Shown in pieces: positions 44,069 to 52,577 of a stretch of DNA of 64,000 nucleotides (position 1 is the stretch's first letter; every line of letters starts with the position of its first letter). Below the pieces are notes generated by a model. That model did not search any database and was not told the origin of the DNA. It saw nothing but the letters and a program-made list of their open reading frames with translations. The position numbers and the translations under genes are program-made. Source of the DNA: JAAELZ01 sp965223465 (lineage in GTDB: Bacteria > Pseudomonadota > Gammaproteobacteria > Arenicellales > Poriferihabitantaceae); contig OZ245025.1 in the NCBI GenBank assembly GCA_965223465.1, positions 1,860,001-1,924,000 of the forward strand. Direction: 5' to 3'.

Positions 44069-45094
44069 TTAAGTTAACGCGCTCAGTTGTTGTTGAATAC
44101 GTATTGATTTTTCGGCTAACAAAGGTATTGCTGGCATCGCTTTCATCTTCATTAGCCGCTTGTGGCTGGCAGCGGTGGTTAAAACAGGCATCTTTTGCAG
44201 CACCGTATCCACCGCATCCTGGTCATTGCATATCAGCGCCATATCACAACCTGCAGATAGGGCTTTTTCAACTCGTTCGGTAATATCATCCCCAATGCAC
44301 GCCCCGCGCATGCTCAAATCGTCGCTAAATATCACGCCTTCAAAACCGATCTGCTGACGCAAGATTTTTTGCAACCAAAATGAGGAAAAAGTGGGTAGTG
44401 CGCTATCCACGTTACAAAAATCAATATGTGCGGTCATCACCGCGCCAAGAATCTTGTTTAACGCCATAAATGGGCGCAGATCTAACGACTCGATTTCAGC
44501 AAACGAACGTTGATCAACGGGCGTTTCCAAATGAGAGTCGGCCAAAACATGACCATGACCCGGAAAATGCTTACCCGTTGCCTGCATGCCTGCTGCGTTC
44601 ATGCCCTGGATAAACGCCCTGGCAATCGGTATTAATTTTTCAGGCGCTAGATGAAAAGCTCGATCTCCGATTACCGTCTGCTGATGCAATCCTAAATCCA
44701 GCACGGGCGCGAAACTAAAATCAACCCCACAGCTAATGAGCTCATCTGCCATGAGGTGGGCCGTATCTTTCGCCAAACTTAACACCTCAGACAGTGCGGT
44801 GCCCGCTTCATCCAGCATGCAACCAAAAATAGCCATACTGGGTAACCGCGTAAACTCTTCTTGGAAGCGCTGCACGCGCCCACCCTCCTGATCAACTGCT
44901 ATCAATAATGCAGGCTTACGTAAAGATCGAATGCTGGCGGTTAGCGCCTTTAGTTGCGCGCGGTTTTCATAGTTTCTGCTAAACAAAATCACCCCTCCTA
45001 CACTTGGGTGCAGCAACCGTCGCCTATCTGCAGCGTTTAGGGTTAGTCCCTCAATGTCGAGCATTAGCAAACCGAGCGGTTGCTTAGCCTTCAT
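44069..45094 (-). CDS. nagZ: Beta-N-acetylhexosaminidase NagZ
   Basis: Cytosolic GH3 enzyme that removes GlcNAc from anhydro-muropeptides in peptidoglycan recycling. The protein has about 341 residues. LIAVDQEGGRVQRF and the NagZ signature TGKHFPGHGHVLADSH are present, and the catalytic Asp lies in VIFSDDLSMRGA. I use the ATG at 45094 (MKAKQPLGLLMLDIEG), which overlaps the YkuD gene by 11 nt; a GTG at 45103 is also in frame. It is the last gene of the gmk-to-nagZ series and is followed by the tRNA-Ser gene. Confidence 0.95.
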   Translation of the reverse strand: MKAKQPLGLLMLDIEGLTLNAADRRRLLHPSVGGVILFSRNYENRAQLKALTASIRSLRKPALLIAVDQEGGRVQRFQEEFTRLPSMAIFGCMLDEAGTALSEVLSLAKDTAHLMADELISCGVDFSFAPVLDLGLHQQTVIGDRAFHLAPEKLIPIARAFIQGMNAAGMQATGKHFPGHGHVLADSHLETPVDQRSFAEIESLDLRPFMALNKILGAVMTAHIDFCNVDSALPTFSSFWLQKILRQQIGFEGVIFSDDLSMRGACIGDDITERVEKALSAGCDMALICNDQDAVDTVLQKMPVLTTAASHKRLMKMKAMPAIPLLAEKSIRIQQQLSALT

Positions 45095-45575
45095 TTTGCG
45101 CACACAGAATTTCGACTTCGGTACCTATTTTCACCCATTCAAACAACTCAATAATGTCCTGGTTACGCATCCGAATGCAGCCCCTGGACCCGGGTCGCCC
45201 CATTTCAACATCATCCGGTGAGCCATGAATATAAATGTAGCGGCGCATTGAATCACACGAACCCAGCCTGTTTTTACCCAGTTCTTTTCCACTTAGCCAT
45301 AAAATACGAGTCAGAATCCAGTCGCGCCCAGGAAACTGCTCGCGCAAGCCGGGGGTATAAATTTCACCCGTTTGACGCCTACTCACAAACACACTATTGA
45401 CCTTAGCATCACGACCAATTTTCGCTCGAATGAGGTGTTTTCCACGCGGCGTACACTCACTACCATTTTTCTCTCCAACACCGTTGGCACCAGTCGAAAC
45501 CAAATAAGTTCTGCGCAAACCATTGTTATCCAGCACACGCATTGACTGATCTGTCACATCAACTTTAATCCTCAT
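45084..45575 (-). CDS. YkuD-family L,D-transpeptidase/carboxypeptidase without signal peptide
   Basis: A 163-residue protein with the complete YkuD active site, IHGSPDDVEMGRPGSRGCIRM, with catalytic Cys and the conserved His. The upstream half is a short beta-rich domain (VDVTDQSMRVLDNNG, TPRGKHLIRAKIG). There is no signal peptide or membrane segment, so it should stay in the cytosol, unlike classical cell-wall L,D-transpeptidases. Its coupling to nagZ fits a muropeptide-recycling L,D-carboxypeptidase such as ElsL (LdtK) of Acinetobacter. It overlaps the phosphatase gene by 4 nt. Confidence 0.85.
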   Translation of the reverse strand: MRIKVDVTDQSMRVLDNNGLRRTYLVSTGANGVGEKNGSECTPRGKHLIRAKIGRDAKVNSVFVSRRQTGEIYTPGLREQFPGRDWILTRILWLSGKELGKNRLGSCDSMRRYIYIHGSPDDVEMGRPGSRGCIRMRNQDIIELFEWVKIGTEVEILCAQNEG

Positions 45576-46048
45576 AGTCGATGATTCGCCTGGATATGGG
45601 CCAACAAACCCTGCGAAGCATTTTCGATCAAATCAAATACTTGTGGAAACCCACCCCCGTAGTACGGGTCTGGCACCTCAACTTCTGAAATATTTTCAGC
45701 AAATTCGAGCAGTAGATGCAGCTTATGTTGCTGCTCTGGCCTCGCCAGATAAGAAAGATTGTTGTAGTTTTCATGATCCATGGCGATGACATAATCGAAA
45801 CGCTTAAAATCTTCCGCCGTTGCTTGGCGGCCCCGCAATCCACTCAAATCGATGCCCCTCGCCCGGGCCGCTTCTATGGCGCGTGAATCAGGACGCTGCC
45901 CAATATGCCAATCACTGGTGCCGGCCGAATCAATTTGAATGTGATCTGACAGCCCTTGCATCTCAACCAGTTTCCGAAAAATACCTTCTGCAGTAGGCGA
46001 ACGACAAATATTCCCCAGGCATACAAATAGTACCGCTACTTTTTGCAT
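45572..46048 (-). CDS. Low-molecular-weight protein-tyrosine phosphatase
   Basis: A 158-residue phosphatase. The P-loop VLFVCLGNICRSPTAEG (C-x5-R-S) is near the N-terminus and the general acid Asp is in VPDPYYGG. Bacterial members act on tyrosine kinases of polysaccharide export (Wzb-like), or on arginine/tyrosine-phosphorylated proteins. The ATG at 46048 is chosen over a TTG at 46057, which abuts the spoT stop. It is coupled to the YkuD gene downstream and follows spoT by about 10 bases. Confidence 0.92.
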   Translation of the reverse strand: MQKVAVLFVCLGNICRSPTAEGIFRKLVEMQGLSDHIQIDSAGTSDWHIGQRPDSRAIEAARARGIDLSGLRGRQATAEDFKRFDYVIAMDHENYNNLSYLARPEQQHKLHLLLEFAENISEVEVPDPYYGGGFPQVFDLIENASQGLLAHIQANHRL

Positions 46049-46057
46049 TACTATCAA

Positions 46058-48250
46058 TCAATACCGCTGGGTCTGGTCACCCACCCGCACCAATTCAAAC
46101 ACGTATTGGCTATTGTTGAGTGAGCGTATTATATCGTTTAGGTGGTCGAGGTGATGCACCTCAATTTCAAACTCCATATTTGCTAGATTCTGCTCTTCAT
46201 TGGGCATTTCGATTTTGGTGATATTGGAGTCCTGTTCCGCAATTAAATGAGCAATTTGCGCCAGCACACCCGGTTCATTGTTAACGACAATGCTGAGTTT
46301 GCTTTTAAAAACTTTACCCGGTTTGTTACCCCAATCCAAATGTAACCATCGATCTATATGTTTACGATAACGCTTGGTGTTGGGACAGCTATCACGATGC
46401 ACCACCATGCCACGATCTGCAGCAAAAACACCGATAATATTATCTCCCGGTAGTGGGTAACAACAATTAGCATAATTGATCAACAGGTTTTCTGCGCCAC
46501 GAATTGATAAACTGGAAGTAGACACGGCTTTTTTCTCGTCCACGTTAAGTGCCGTCATTGAAATGAGCTGTTGCGCAACCATAAGGGGTAAGCGTTTGCC
46601 AAAACCAATATCTGCGAGTAGCGTATTCCAATCTTCTAGTTTGAAAGATTTGAGCAATTGCACCTTATGCTCACTGTCTATCCGGTTACGAGTGTACCCA
46701 CTGTCTCGTAGGGCTTTGGTTAACAAACGTCGACCAATACTTATCGCGTCTTTCTCTTTCTGATGGCTCAGATACGACCGAATGGCAGTACGGGCTTTGG
46801 ACGTCACCACAAAATTAAGCCATGAAGGAAGCGGCCGACCGGTTCTTGAAGTAATCACTTCAACGCGATTACCTGAATCAAGTACCGTGTTCAGTGGCGA
46901 AACTTCCCCATTTACTTTACAACCCACACAACTATTCCCAATATCGGAATGTACCGCATACGCAAAATCAATCGCCGTTGCCCCCACGGGTAGACGCTTA
47001 ATATCCCCTTTCGGGGTAAACACGAACAGCTTGTCCGGATACATCTCCGCCCGCAGATGTTCCATGAAATGCCCGGCATCACCCACCTTGCCCTGCATAT
47101 CAAGAAAGCTATCCAGCCATTTCTTCACTATCTGCTGGGGCTGCTCACGGTTTTTATCGTTGGACTTATACATCCAGTGCGAAGCCACGCCAGATTCTGC
47201 AATACGATCCATCTCGAGTGTGCGGATTTGCACCTCAACCGGGAGACCGTGTGGGCCAATCACAACGGTGTGCAGGGATTGGTAGCCATTGGTTTTTGGC
47301 ATGCCAATATAATCCTTTACGGTATGTAGCATCGGGGTGTACTCCTGATGCACGACACCCAGGGCCCGATAACAATCATCCCGCGATTGTACGATGATGC
47401 GGATACCATGAATGTCCTTTTGTGATTTTACTGATACCCCGCGAATCTTAACTTTCTGGTAAACGCTATATACCCGTTTTTTGCGTGCAACCACCTTGGC
47501 ATTTTCAATACCTACAGCTTTAAACCGCGCCTTCAAGCGTTCACGCACCATCTGTTCAATTGGCCTGCGCCCGCGCGTATCAGCCTGAATACGATCATAA
47601 ATCGCTTTATAGCGTTTGGGGTAGAGCGTTTTGAAACACAGCTCTTCCAGGTCTGCAGTCAGTTCACGCATGCCCAGTCGATTGGCAATGGGTGCGTAAA
47701 TCTCTAAAGTCTGTTGCGCAATTCTTTTTTGCTTGTCCACCGGAAGATGCTCAAGCGTATGCATATTGTGCAGACGATCTGCCAGTTTAATCAGAATCAC
47801 TCGCACGTCTTTGGCCATTGCCAATAGCATCTTCCTAAAAGAAGCCGCTTCAGCATGTTCGGGCCGATCATGCGTTACTTGGGAAATTTTGCTTACACCA
47901 TCGACCAGATGCGCGATATCTTCCCCGAAACGCTCTACCAACATTTTGCGGGTGACCTTAGTGTCTTCTAGCACGTCGTGCAAAATAGCCGCAATTAAGG
48001 TTCGGCTATCAATCTGCATATTGGCCAATATAAGCGCCACCGCCAGCGGGTGATGAATATAAGCTTCACCACTTTTGCGTATTTGCTCTTGATGCGCCTC
48101 GGCACCGAACAAATACGCGTCGTAAATGGTTTTCTGGGTTTCCTTTTTAAGATATTTATCAGTCGCTTCCAGCAACTGGCTAATCAGGACGCGTTCTTGC
48201 GGAACATCAACATTTGGGGTCAGGTCCGCCACGAGCGGCTCAGACTGCAC
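46058..48250 (-). CDS. spoT: Bifunctional (p)ppGpp synthetase/hydrolase
   Basis: Makes and degrades the stringent-response alarmone. The 730 residues run in the order HD hydrolase (IHHPLAVALILANM, AAILHDVLEDT), synthetase (VKIRGVSVKSQKDIHGIRIIV, YIGMPKTNGYQSLHTVV), TGS domain (VFTPKGDIKRLPVGATAIDFAY) and a C-terminal zinc-finger/ACT region (NYANCCYPLPGDNIIG, FKSKLSIVVNNEPGVLAQIA). The HD pair is intact, so hydrolysis is expected. The start is a GTG at 48250, 35 bases after rpoZ. Its place between rpoZ and other genes is the usual gammaproteobacterial order. Confidence 0.96.
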   Translation of the reverse strand: MQSEPLVADLTPNVDVPQERVLISQLLEATDKYLKKETQKTIYDAYLFGAEAHQEQIRKSGEAYIHHPLAVALILANMQIDSRTLIAAILHDVLEDTKVTRKMLVERFGEDIAHLVDGVSKISQVTHDRPEHAEAASFRKMLLAMAKDVRVILIKLADRLHNMHTLEHLPVDKQKRIAQQTLEIYAPIANRLGMRELTADLEELCFKTLYPKRYKAIYDRIQADTRGRRPIEQMVRERLKARFKAVGIENAKVVARKKRVYSVYQKVKIRGVSVKSQKDIHGIRIIVQSRDDCYRALGVVHQEYTPMLHTVKDYIGMPKTNGYQSLHTVVIGPHGLPVEVQIRTLEMDRIAESGVASHWMYKSNDKNREQPQQIVKKWLDSFLDMQGKVGDAGHFMEHLRAEMYPDKLFVFTPKGDIKRLPVGATAIDFAYAVHSDIGNSCVGCKVNGEVSPLNTVLDSGNRVEVITSRTGRPLPSWLNFVVTSKARTAIRSYLSHQKEKDAISIGRRLLTKALRDSGYTRNRIDSEHKVQLLKSFKLEDWNTLLADIGFGKRLPLMVAQQLISMTALNVDEKKAVSTSSLSIRGAENLLINYANCCYPLPGDNIIGVFAADRGMVVHRDSCPNTKRYRKHIDRWLHLDWGNKPGKVFKSKLSIVVNNEPGVLAQIAHLIAEQDSNITKIEMPNEEQNLANMEFEIEVHHLDHLNDIIRSLNNSQYVFELVRVGDQTQRY

Positions 48251-48285
48251 AGTAATTGCGACAGCCCAATAGGTTATTCTTGTCC

Positions 48286-48699
48286 TTAATCCTCGCTTTC
48301 GCTTTTTTCAACATCACTTATGTCCGGTACTTGCTCATCGCCCTCGATCATCATACTGGAGGCAAGCACTGCTTCGGTTGCAATTTCTTCAACGGGCTCA
48401 TCGTTACCCATAGTTTCTGCCAGCGCTTCGGCGATTAAGCGCTCTGCTTCCGCGTCATCAATCTCTTCAATTTCTTCGTCTTCTTCGTTAAAAAAGCCAA
48501 TGTTATTTGAATCGAGAATGCTGGCATCAACCAAACCCTCGGCAATTTCGCGTAGCGCGATGACCGTAGGCTTATCATCATCATCGACCAATGGCTTGGC
48601 GCCCATTGATAACTGTCGAGCACGCTTGGATGCGATCAACACCAATTGAAAACGGTTATCTACGTGTTCAAGACAGTCTGTTACGGTAACACGTGCCAT
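48286..48699 (-). CDS. rpoZ: RNA polymerase omega subunit
   Basis: Small subunit that stabilises RNA polymerase and is part of the ppGpp site. The 137-residue protein starts MARVTVTDCLEHVDNRFQLVLIASKRARQL, which is diagnostic, and continues DKPTVIALREIAEGLV. It is about 45 residues longer than E. coli omega; the extra C-terminal part is strongly acidic (NEEDEEIEEIDDAEAERLI, then VEKSESED). A ribosome site GAGGAAT precedes the ATG. It lies between gmk and spoT. Confidence 0.96.
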   Translation of the reverse strand: MARVTVTDCLEHVDNRFQLVLIASKRARQLSMGAKPLVDDDDKPTVIALREIAEGLVDASILDSNNIGFFNEEDEEIEEIDDAEAERLIAEALAETMGNDEPVEEIATEAVLASSMMIEGDEQVPDISDVEKSESED

Positions 48700-48802
48700 A
48701 AATTATTCCTCAAAATTTCGAATTAAGTTGATTTTATGCGCTAACACGCGCGAATACAGCTTTAAAATGGGGTTATTTGTGCAATTTTCCAGCACTGGAA
48801 GG

Positions 48803-49369
48803 TTATTTGTCACCCTCATTAAGGTCTAATATTTTATGCAAAGCACTTAACGCTGCGTCAAAATCGTCATTGACTACAATATGATCATATTCGCCCTGGT
48901 GACTGAGCTCATCTTTGGCACCTTGCATGCGTCGCGCGATCGTCTTAGCATCATCTCGCCCCCGTCTACATAATCGCTTTTCTAGCTCTTCAATCGAGGG
49001 CGGCACAATAAATACGGTAACCACCTCTGGGTAATGCTCACGCACCTGTCGTGCACCCTGCCAATCAATATCCAATATAACGTGCTTACCCTGTTCCATC
49101 AAATTCTCGGCCGCTGCAACGGAGGTGCCATATAGGTTATCGAATACCCGTGCATATTCCAAAAACGCATCTGCTTTGATCATCTGCTCAAACGTTTGAG
49201 TATCGGTGAAAAAATAATCCACGCCATCTTGCTCACCGTTGCGCAAGGCGCGCGTGGTGTGTGAAACCGCGACCGCAACATCATCACGCGAGTTTATCAA
49301 AGCGCGCGCCAGACTGGTTTTACCGCAACCAGACGGCGCGGAGAATATAAATAGTTTTTTATTCGGCAC
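48803..49369 (-). CDS. gmk: Guanylate kinase
   Basis: Phosphorylates GMP to GDP. The P-loop FSAPSGCGKTSLARAL lies at the very start, followed by VSHTTRALRNGEQDGVDYFF (GMP site) and VILDIDWQGARQVRE. With the GTG at 49369 the protein is 188 residues (VPNKKLFIFSAPSG). The frame extends to a TTG at 49402, but those residues do not look like Gmk. No ribosome site precedes the GTG; a TATTAA box ends six bases before it, so this may be another leaderless or near-leaderless start. First gene of the gmk-rpoZ-spoT series. Confidence 0.94.
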   Translation of the reverse strand: MPNKKLFIFSAPSGCGKTSLARALINSRDDVAVAVSHTTRALRNGEQDGVDYFFTDTQTFEQMIKADAFLEYARVFDNLYGTSVAAAENLMEQGKHVILDIDWQGARQVREHYPEVVTVFIVPPSIEELEKRLCRRGRDDAKTIARRMQGAKDELSHQGEYDHIVVNDDFDAALSALHKILDLNEGDK

Positions 49370-49568
49370 GGTGATTAATACGACAGGGTACGAAATACAC
49401 AAAGCGCGATTCTAGCAATATTTAATTGAATGTATATTCAATTATTTACAGCATTGATTACCTGCGCACGCTGGCTGTCATGCGCAAAGCGAATTAAAAC
49501 TCCAACCGAGCCAGCAATTTTAATTGTCATAAAACCCTTACTTGTTCATTCATCAGCGTAGGCATAAT

Positions 49569-49598
49569 TTGACATAATACCATTTGGTATCATATTAT
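49569..49598 (+). promoter_or_regulatory. Promoter with operator palindrome for the ArsR/SRPBCC pair
   Basis: TTGACA at 49569-49574 and TATTAT at 49593-49598 are 18 bases apart. Between them lies the perfect palindrome ATACCA-TT-TGGTAT at 49577-49590. A repressor bound there would block RNA polymerase; the nearby ArsR protein is the obvious candidate. A second partial copy, TATATGGTACCAA, overlaps the region just after the -10. The rest of the 300 bases between gmk and the ArsR gene holds nothing else I can name. Confidence 0.6.
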
Positions 49599-49675
49599 AT
49601 GGTACCAATCAGTACTATTTTTAATACCCCTGATGGCCTACGCCGAGTATTACGAGTAAAAGTATCGCTAAAACC

Positions 49676-50023
49676 ATGATTGATAACTCACGACCATCCC
49701 ATATTCAGGACACGTTTCGCGCCCTTGCTGACCCTACCCGACGCAGTATTTTGTTGCACCTAAGTGAACAAGATATGACCATCGGTGAAGTCTGTGGGCA
49801 CTTTGATATGACCCGAGCAGCGGTTAAAAAACACTTAAATATTCTGGAAGAAAGCGCATTGATTTCAGTACATACCAGAGGACGAGAGCGTATTAATCAC
49901 CTCGAACCGCAGGGGCTAAAACCAGCCAACGAGTGGATTCTCTACTTCGGCCGTTTCTGGGATGAACGTCTCAGTAAATTGCAGGATGTCATCGAGCACA
50001 AAAAAATATCCGGAAACCAATAG
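49676..50023 (+). CDS. ArsR-family transcriptional regulator
   Basis: A 115-residue winged-helix regulator: IQDTFRALADPTRRSILLHLSEQ, then the helix-turn-helix MTIGEVCGHFDMTRAAVKKHLNILEESAL and the wing TRGRERINHLEPQGL. No metal-binding cysteine pair is present, so it is not an arsenic or cadmium sensor. The type is the one that travels with SRPBCC proteins, which is the case here (the next gene starts 30 bases after its stop). It probably represses its own operon through the palindrome in its promoter. The ATG has only a weak ribosome site. Confidence 0.92.
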   Translation: MIDNSRPSHIQDTFRALADPTRRSILLHLSEQDMTIGEVCGHFDMTRAAVKKHLNILEESALISVHTRGRERINHLEPQGLKPANEWILYFGRFWDERLSKLQDVIEHKKISGNQ

Positions 50024-50052
50024 ACCCGCAAACAACCCATCGGAGGAAAACC

Positions 50053-50496
50053 ATGTCAACCACTACTATCACCAAAACTATTTTTTTCCGGGCATCCCGC
50101 GAGGTGGTGTGGGCCTACTTAACCGACAAGGACAAATTAGGTGAATGGTATCATCCATCAGAAGTAAACTTGACTGCAGGCGAAGTCTACGCCCTCTACA
50201 AAACGGATGAGCGTGACAATAAAACGACAATCATCACTGGCCGGGTACTCGAAATGAATCGACCTTCCAAACTTGTCACCACTTTTATTGTTGAGCCGTT
50301 TCGGGGTCGGGAAACAACCGTGACATGGGTATTAGAAACAGCAGAAGGTGGCACCCGGCTTACCCTTACCCATGAAGGCATTGCGACAGCCGCTGGAGAC
50401 ACGGTGATACCGTTACTCACTGCACTGGATAAGGGTTGGGACGAACACTTTGCCGATTTGCGCAAATCAATCGATAAACTCTCTGGTAAAAACTAA
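50053..50496 (+). CDS. SRPBCC/AHSA1-like domain protein
   Basis: A 147-residue START-like fold protein with a hydrophobic cavity. Marks are ITKTIFFRASREVVWAYLTDKDKLGEWYHPSE, TFIVEPFRGRETTVTWVLE and GGTRLTLTHEGI, with a C-terminal helix GWDEHFADLRKSIDKL. Ligand and role are unknown; members paired with ArsR regulators are common and uncharacterised. The ribosome site GGAGG ahead of ATG 50053 is good. Confidence 0.9.
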   Translation: MSTTTITKTIFFRASREVVWAYLTDKDKLGEWYHPSEVNLTAGEVYALYKTDERDNKTTIITGRVLEMNRPSKLVTTFIVEPFRGRETTVTWVLETAEGGTRLTLTHEGIATAAGDTVIPLLTALDKGWDEHFADLRKSIDKLSGKN

Positions 50497-50692
50497 CATT
50501 ACTGAGATGCGCTAACCTAAGCCAGAATGTGAAGTTTCGTATAACGAGCCACGGAAAACACCACGAAACATGATGCTAACAATAATTACTCCTCAAATGC
50601 TTATTCCCGAATTGTCATAAGGTAAATAGCAGGATAGATTTGCCAAAAAATAACCAAATATAGCAATTGCATAAGCGACAAGAATAGTTTTG

Positions 50693-51595
50693 TTACTTTA
50701 ACTGTCGACAAGTATCCACTATAAGCTCCCTTAACCAGATATGCGCCGGATCACATTTAAAGCGACGATGCCACGCCATGTAAATATGAAGCTTTTGTGT
50801 CTTAAAGGGTAGATGGGTACAATCCAGATCTTTCAAACTCGTTTGAATCATTTTTCCTGTCTGTACAGTAATTAAGTCTGTACCCAGTATAAATTCTGCT
50901 AAGGCATCGAAGTTAGGGACGGTAATACTTGGTTTGGGTAAATAAGTTTTATCATAACCAGTCGATAGGGCTTGCATCACCGATTGGTGATGTTCAAACA
51001 CGACATCTATATAGTTTGAGTTTAGTAGTTCTCTTCTAGTAGCAGGTGCTTCACGGATACTTCCATCAAAAAAGCATTTCAGGTCGTCAGAGAAAAGCCT
51101 CACTTGAAAAATATCCGAACCATCGGGAGGAAACGGAGTAATCATCAAATCGCAATGACCGGCGCGTAACATGGCTAAATCTGGAATTTTGGACGGCAAG
51201 AACGTGAATTGTACATTGATTGATTTTTTGTAGAGCAATTTAGAAATCGGAGGAAAAATCAGAGAACGCTGAAAGTCATTGGCGGCCACCTTAAACACCA
51301 TTTCACTATCGGTAGGGTCAAATCGTCTGCTGTCAGTAAGCATTTTTAATTGATCCAACAACTTAAGCACGGGCTCATGTAAACTAAGTGCCCGTTCTGT
51401 AGGCGCAATACCCCTGCCGGATCGAACAAAAAGTGGGTCACCAAGACCTGCACGCAGTTTATCCAGAGTATGGCTTACCGAAGATTGCGTTACTCCAAGA
51501 CGCTCAGCCGCTTTAGTAACAGATAACTCCTCTAATACCGCTATAAAAACCAGAAAGTTCTTTCCATCTAGAGATAAATAATCGATTTTTTTCAT
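50693..51595 (-). CDS. LysR-family transcriptional regulator
   Basis: A 300-residue LysR protein. The N-terminal helix-turn-helix is NFLVFIAVLEELSVTKAAERLGVTQSSVSHTLDKLR, and the inducer-binding part runs from about residue 90 (MVFKVAANDFQRSL). It is read divergently from the SnoaL/ABC-transporter genes, 94 bases apart, and is probably their regulator, responding to the transported compound. I use ATG 51595 (MKKIDYLSLDG); the frame extends to a codon at 51643, but that part is not family-like. Confidence 0.92.
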   Translation of the reverse strand: MKKIDYLSLDGKNFLVFIAVLEELSVTKAAERLGVTQSSVSHTLDKLRAGLGDPLFVRSGRGIAPTERALSLHEPVLKLLDQLKMLTDSRRFDPTDSEMVFKVAANDFQRSLIFPPISKLLYKKSINVQFTFLPSKIPDLAMLRAGHCDLMITPFPPDGSDIFQVRLFSDDLKCFFDGSIREAPATRRELLNSNYIDVVFEHHQSVMQALSTGYDKTYLPKPSITVPNFDALAEFILGTDLITVQTGKMIQTSLKDLDCTHLPFKTQKLHIYMAWHRRFKCDPAHIWLRELIVDTCRQLK

Positions 51596-51604
51596 AAATA
51601 TTAT

Positions 51605-51632
51605 GATTATTACCCTGTTGATCCGATTATTA
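51605..51632. promoter_or_regulatory. Candidate LysR binding site: GATTATTA repeated 20 bases apart
   Basis: GATTATTA occurs at 51605-51612 and again at 51625-51632, on the same face of the helix, in the short region between the divergent lysR and SnoaL genes. Confidence 0.4.
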
Positions 51633-51689
51633 GTATGCACCAAAATGACTCACTTTAAAACACACATATCACTCTAAGAGGAATTACCA

Positions 51690-52478
51690 ATGGCTGATAG
51701 TCAGAAAATAGCAAATGCAAAAGGTCTCTATCTGGAAGGTATTCGTGACGGCAATATGAAAAAGGCGCTGGATAAATACACTGGTGATCGCTACACCCAG
51801 CACTCCACTGGGGTAGCGGACGGCAAGGAAGGTTTCATGGCGTTTTTTGGACCATTCCTAGAACGTAATCCTATCCGTGATATTCAGGTGGTTCGTACGA
51901 TCGAAGATGGGCGTTATGTATTTTGCCACGTTTATCAAAACCTTAATAATGGTGAAGCAAAATGGGTCACCGCAGATTTATTTGATACCGATGATAATGA
52001 CCGCTTAATTGAGCATTGGGATGTGATTGCCGAATATGTCGAGGATACCGTCTCAGGCAGAAGTATGGTAGATGGACCAACTCAAATTGAGGATATCAGC
52101 AAGACAAATGAAAATAAGGCCATTGTCCAAAACTTTGTCGATGATGTGCTGATAGGGGGCGATATAGATAAAGTCACCAACTATATCTCAACTGAACAAT
52201 ATGACCAGCATAACCCCGAAGTCGAGGACGGCCTGGAAGGGTTTGGCAAGTATCTTCAGGAGGCTATGGCTTCGGGTACAGCTCCCGAATATGTCAAAGT
52301 TCACCACTTGATCGGCCAAGGTAATTTCGTGGTGATTTATAGCCAAGTACGTATGGCTGATGATTACTGGGCCATTTTTGATATTTTCCGCGTAAAAGAT
52401 GGAGAAATTGTCGAACATTGGGATGTGCAGGAAAAAATAGGTCCAAAGGAAACCTGGAATAATAGTGGTAAATTTTGA
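51690..52478 (+). CDS. Tandem SnoaL-like (NTF2 fold) protein
   Basis: A 262-residue protein made of two similar halves. The first (about 10-125) has YTQHSTGVADGKEGFMAFFGPFLE and LIEHWDVIAEYVE; the second (about 140-255) has YDQHNPEVEDGLEGFGKYLQEAM and IVEHWDVQEKIG. Each half is a SnoaL/NTF2 cone fold. Such proteins are small-molecule enzymes or binding proteins, and the function here is unknown. It heads a group with a betaine-type ABC transporter and faces a LysR regulator, so it may act on the imported compound. The ribosome site AGAGGAA is clear. Confidence 0.85.
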   Translation: MADSQKIANAKGLYLEGIRDGNMKKALDKYTGDRYTQHSTGVADGKEGFMAFFGPFLERNPIRDIQVVRTIEDGRYVFCHVYQNLNNGEAKWVTADLFDTDDNDRLIEHWDVIAEYVEDTVSGRSMVDGPTQIEDISKTNENKAIVQNFVDDVLIGGDIDKVTNYISTEQYDQHNPEVEDGLEGFGKYLQEAMASGTAPEYVKVHHLIGQGNFVVIYSQVRMADDYWAIFDIFRVKDGEIVEHWDVQEKIGPKETWNNSGKF

Positions 52479-52577
52479 TTGTAGGTTACAGTATGAAGGG
52501 TTTAGACACGCCAATCACTGTTGCCAATATAGCCATAAGATAGTATGTTCATTCCAACACCCCACTGGATACACAAA

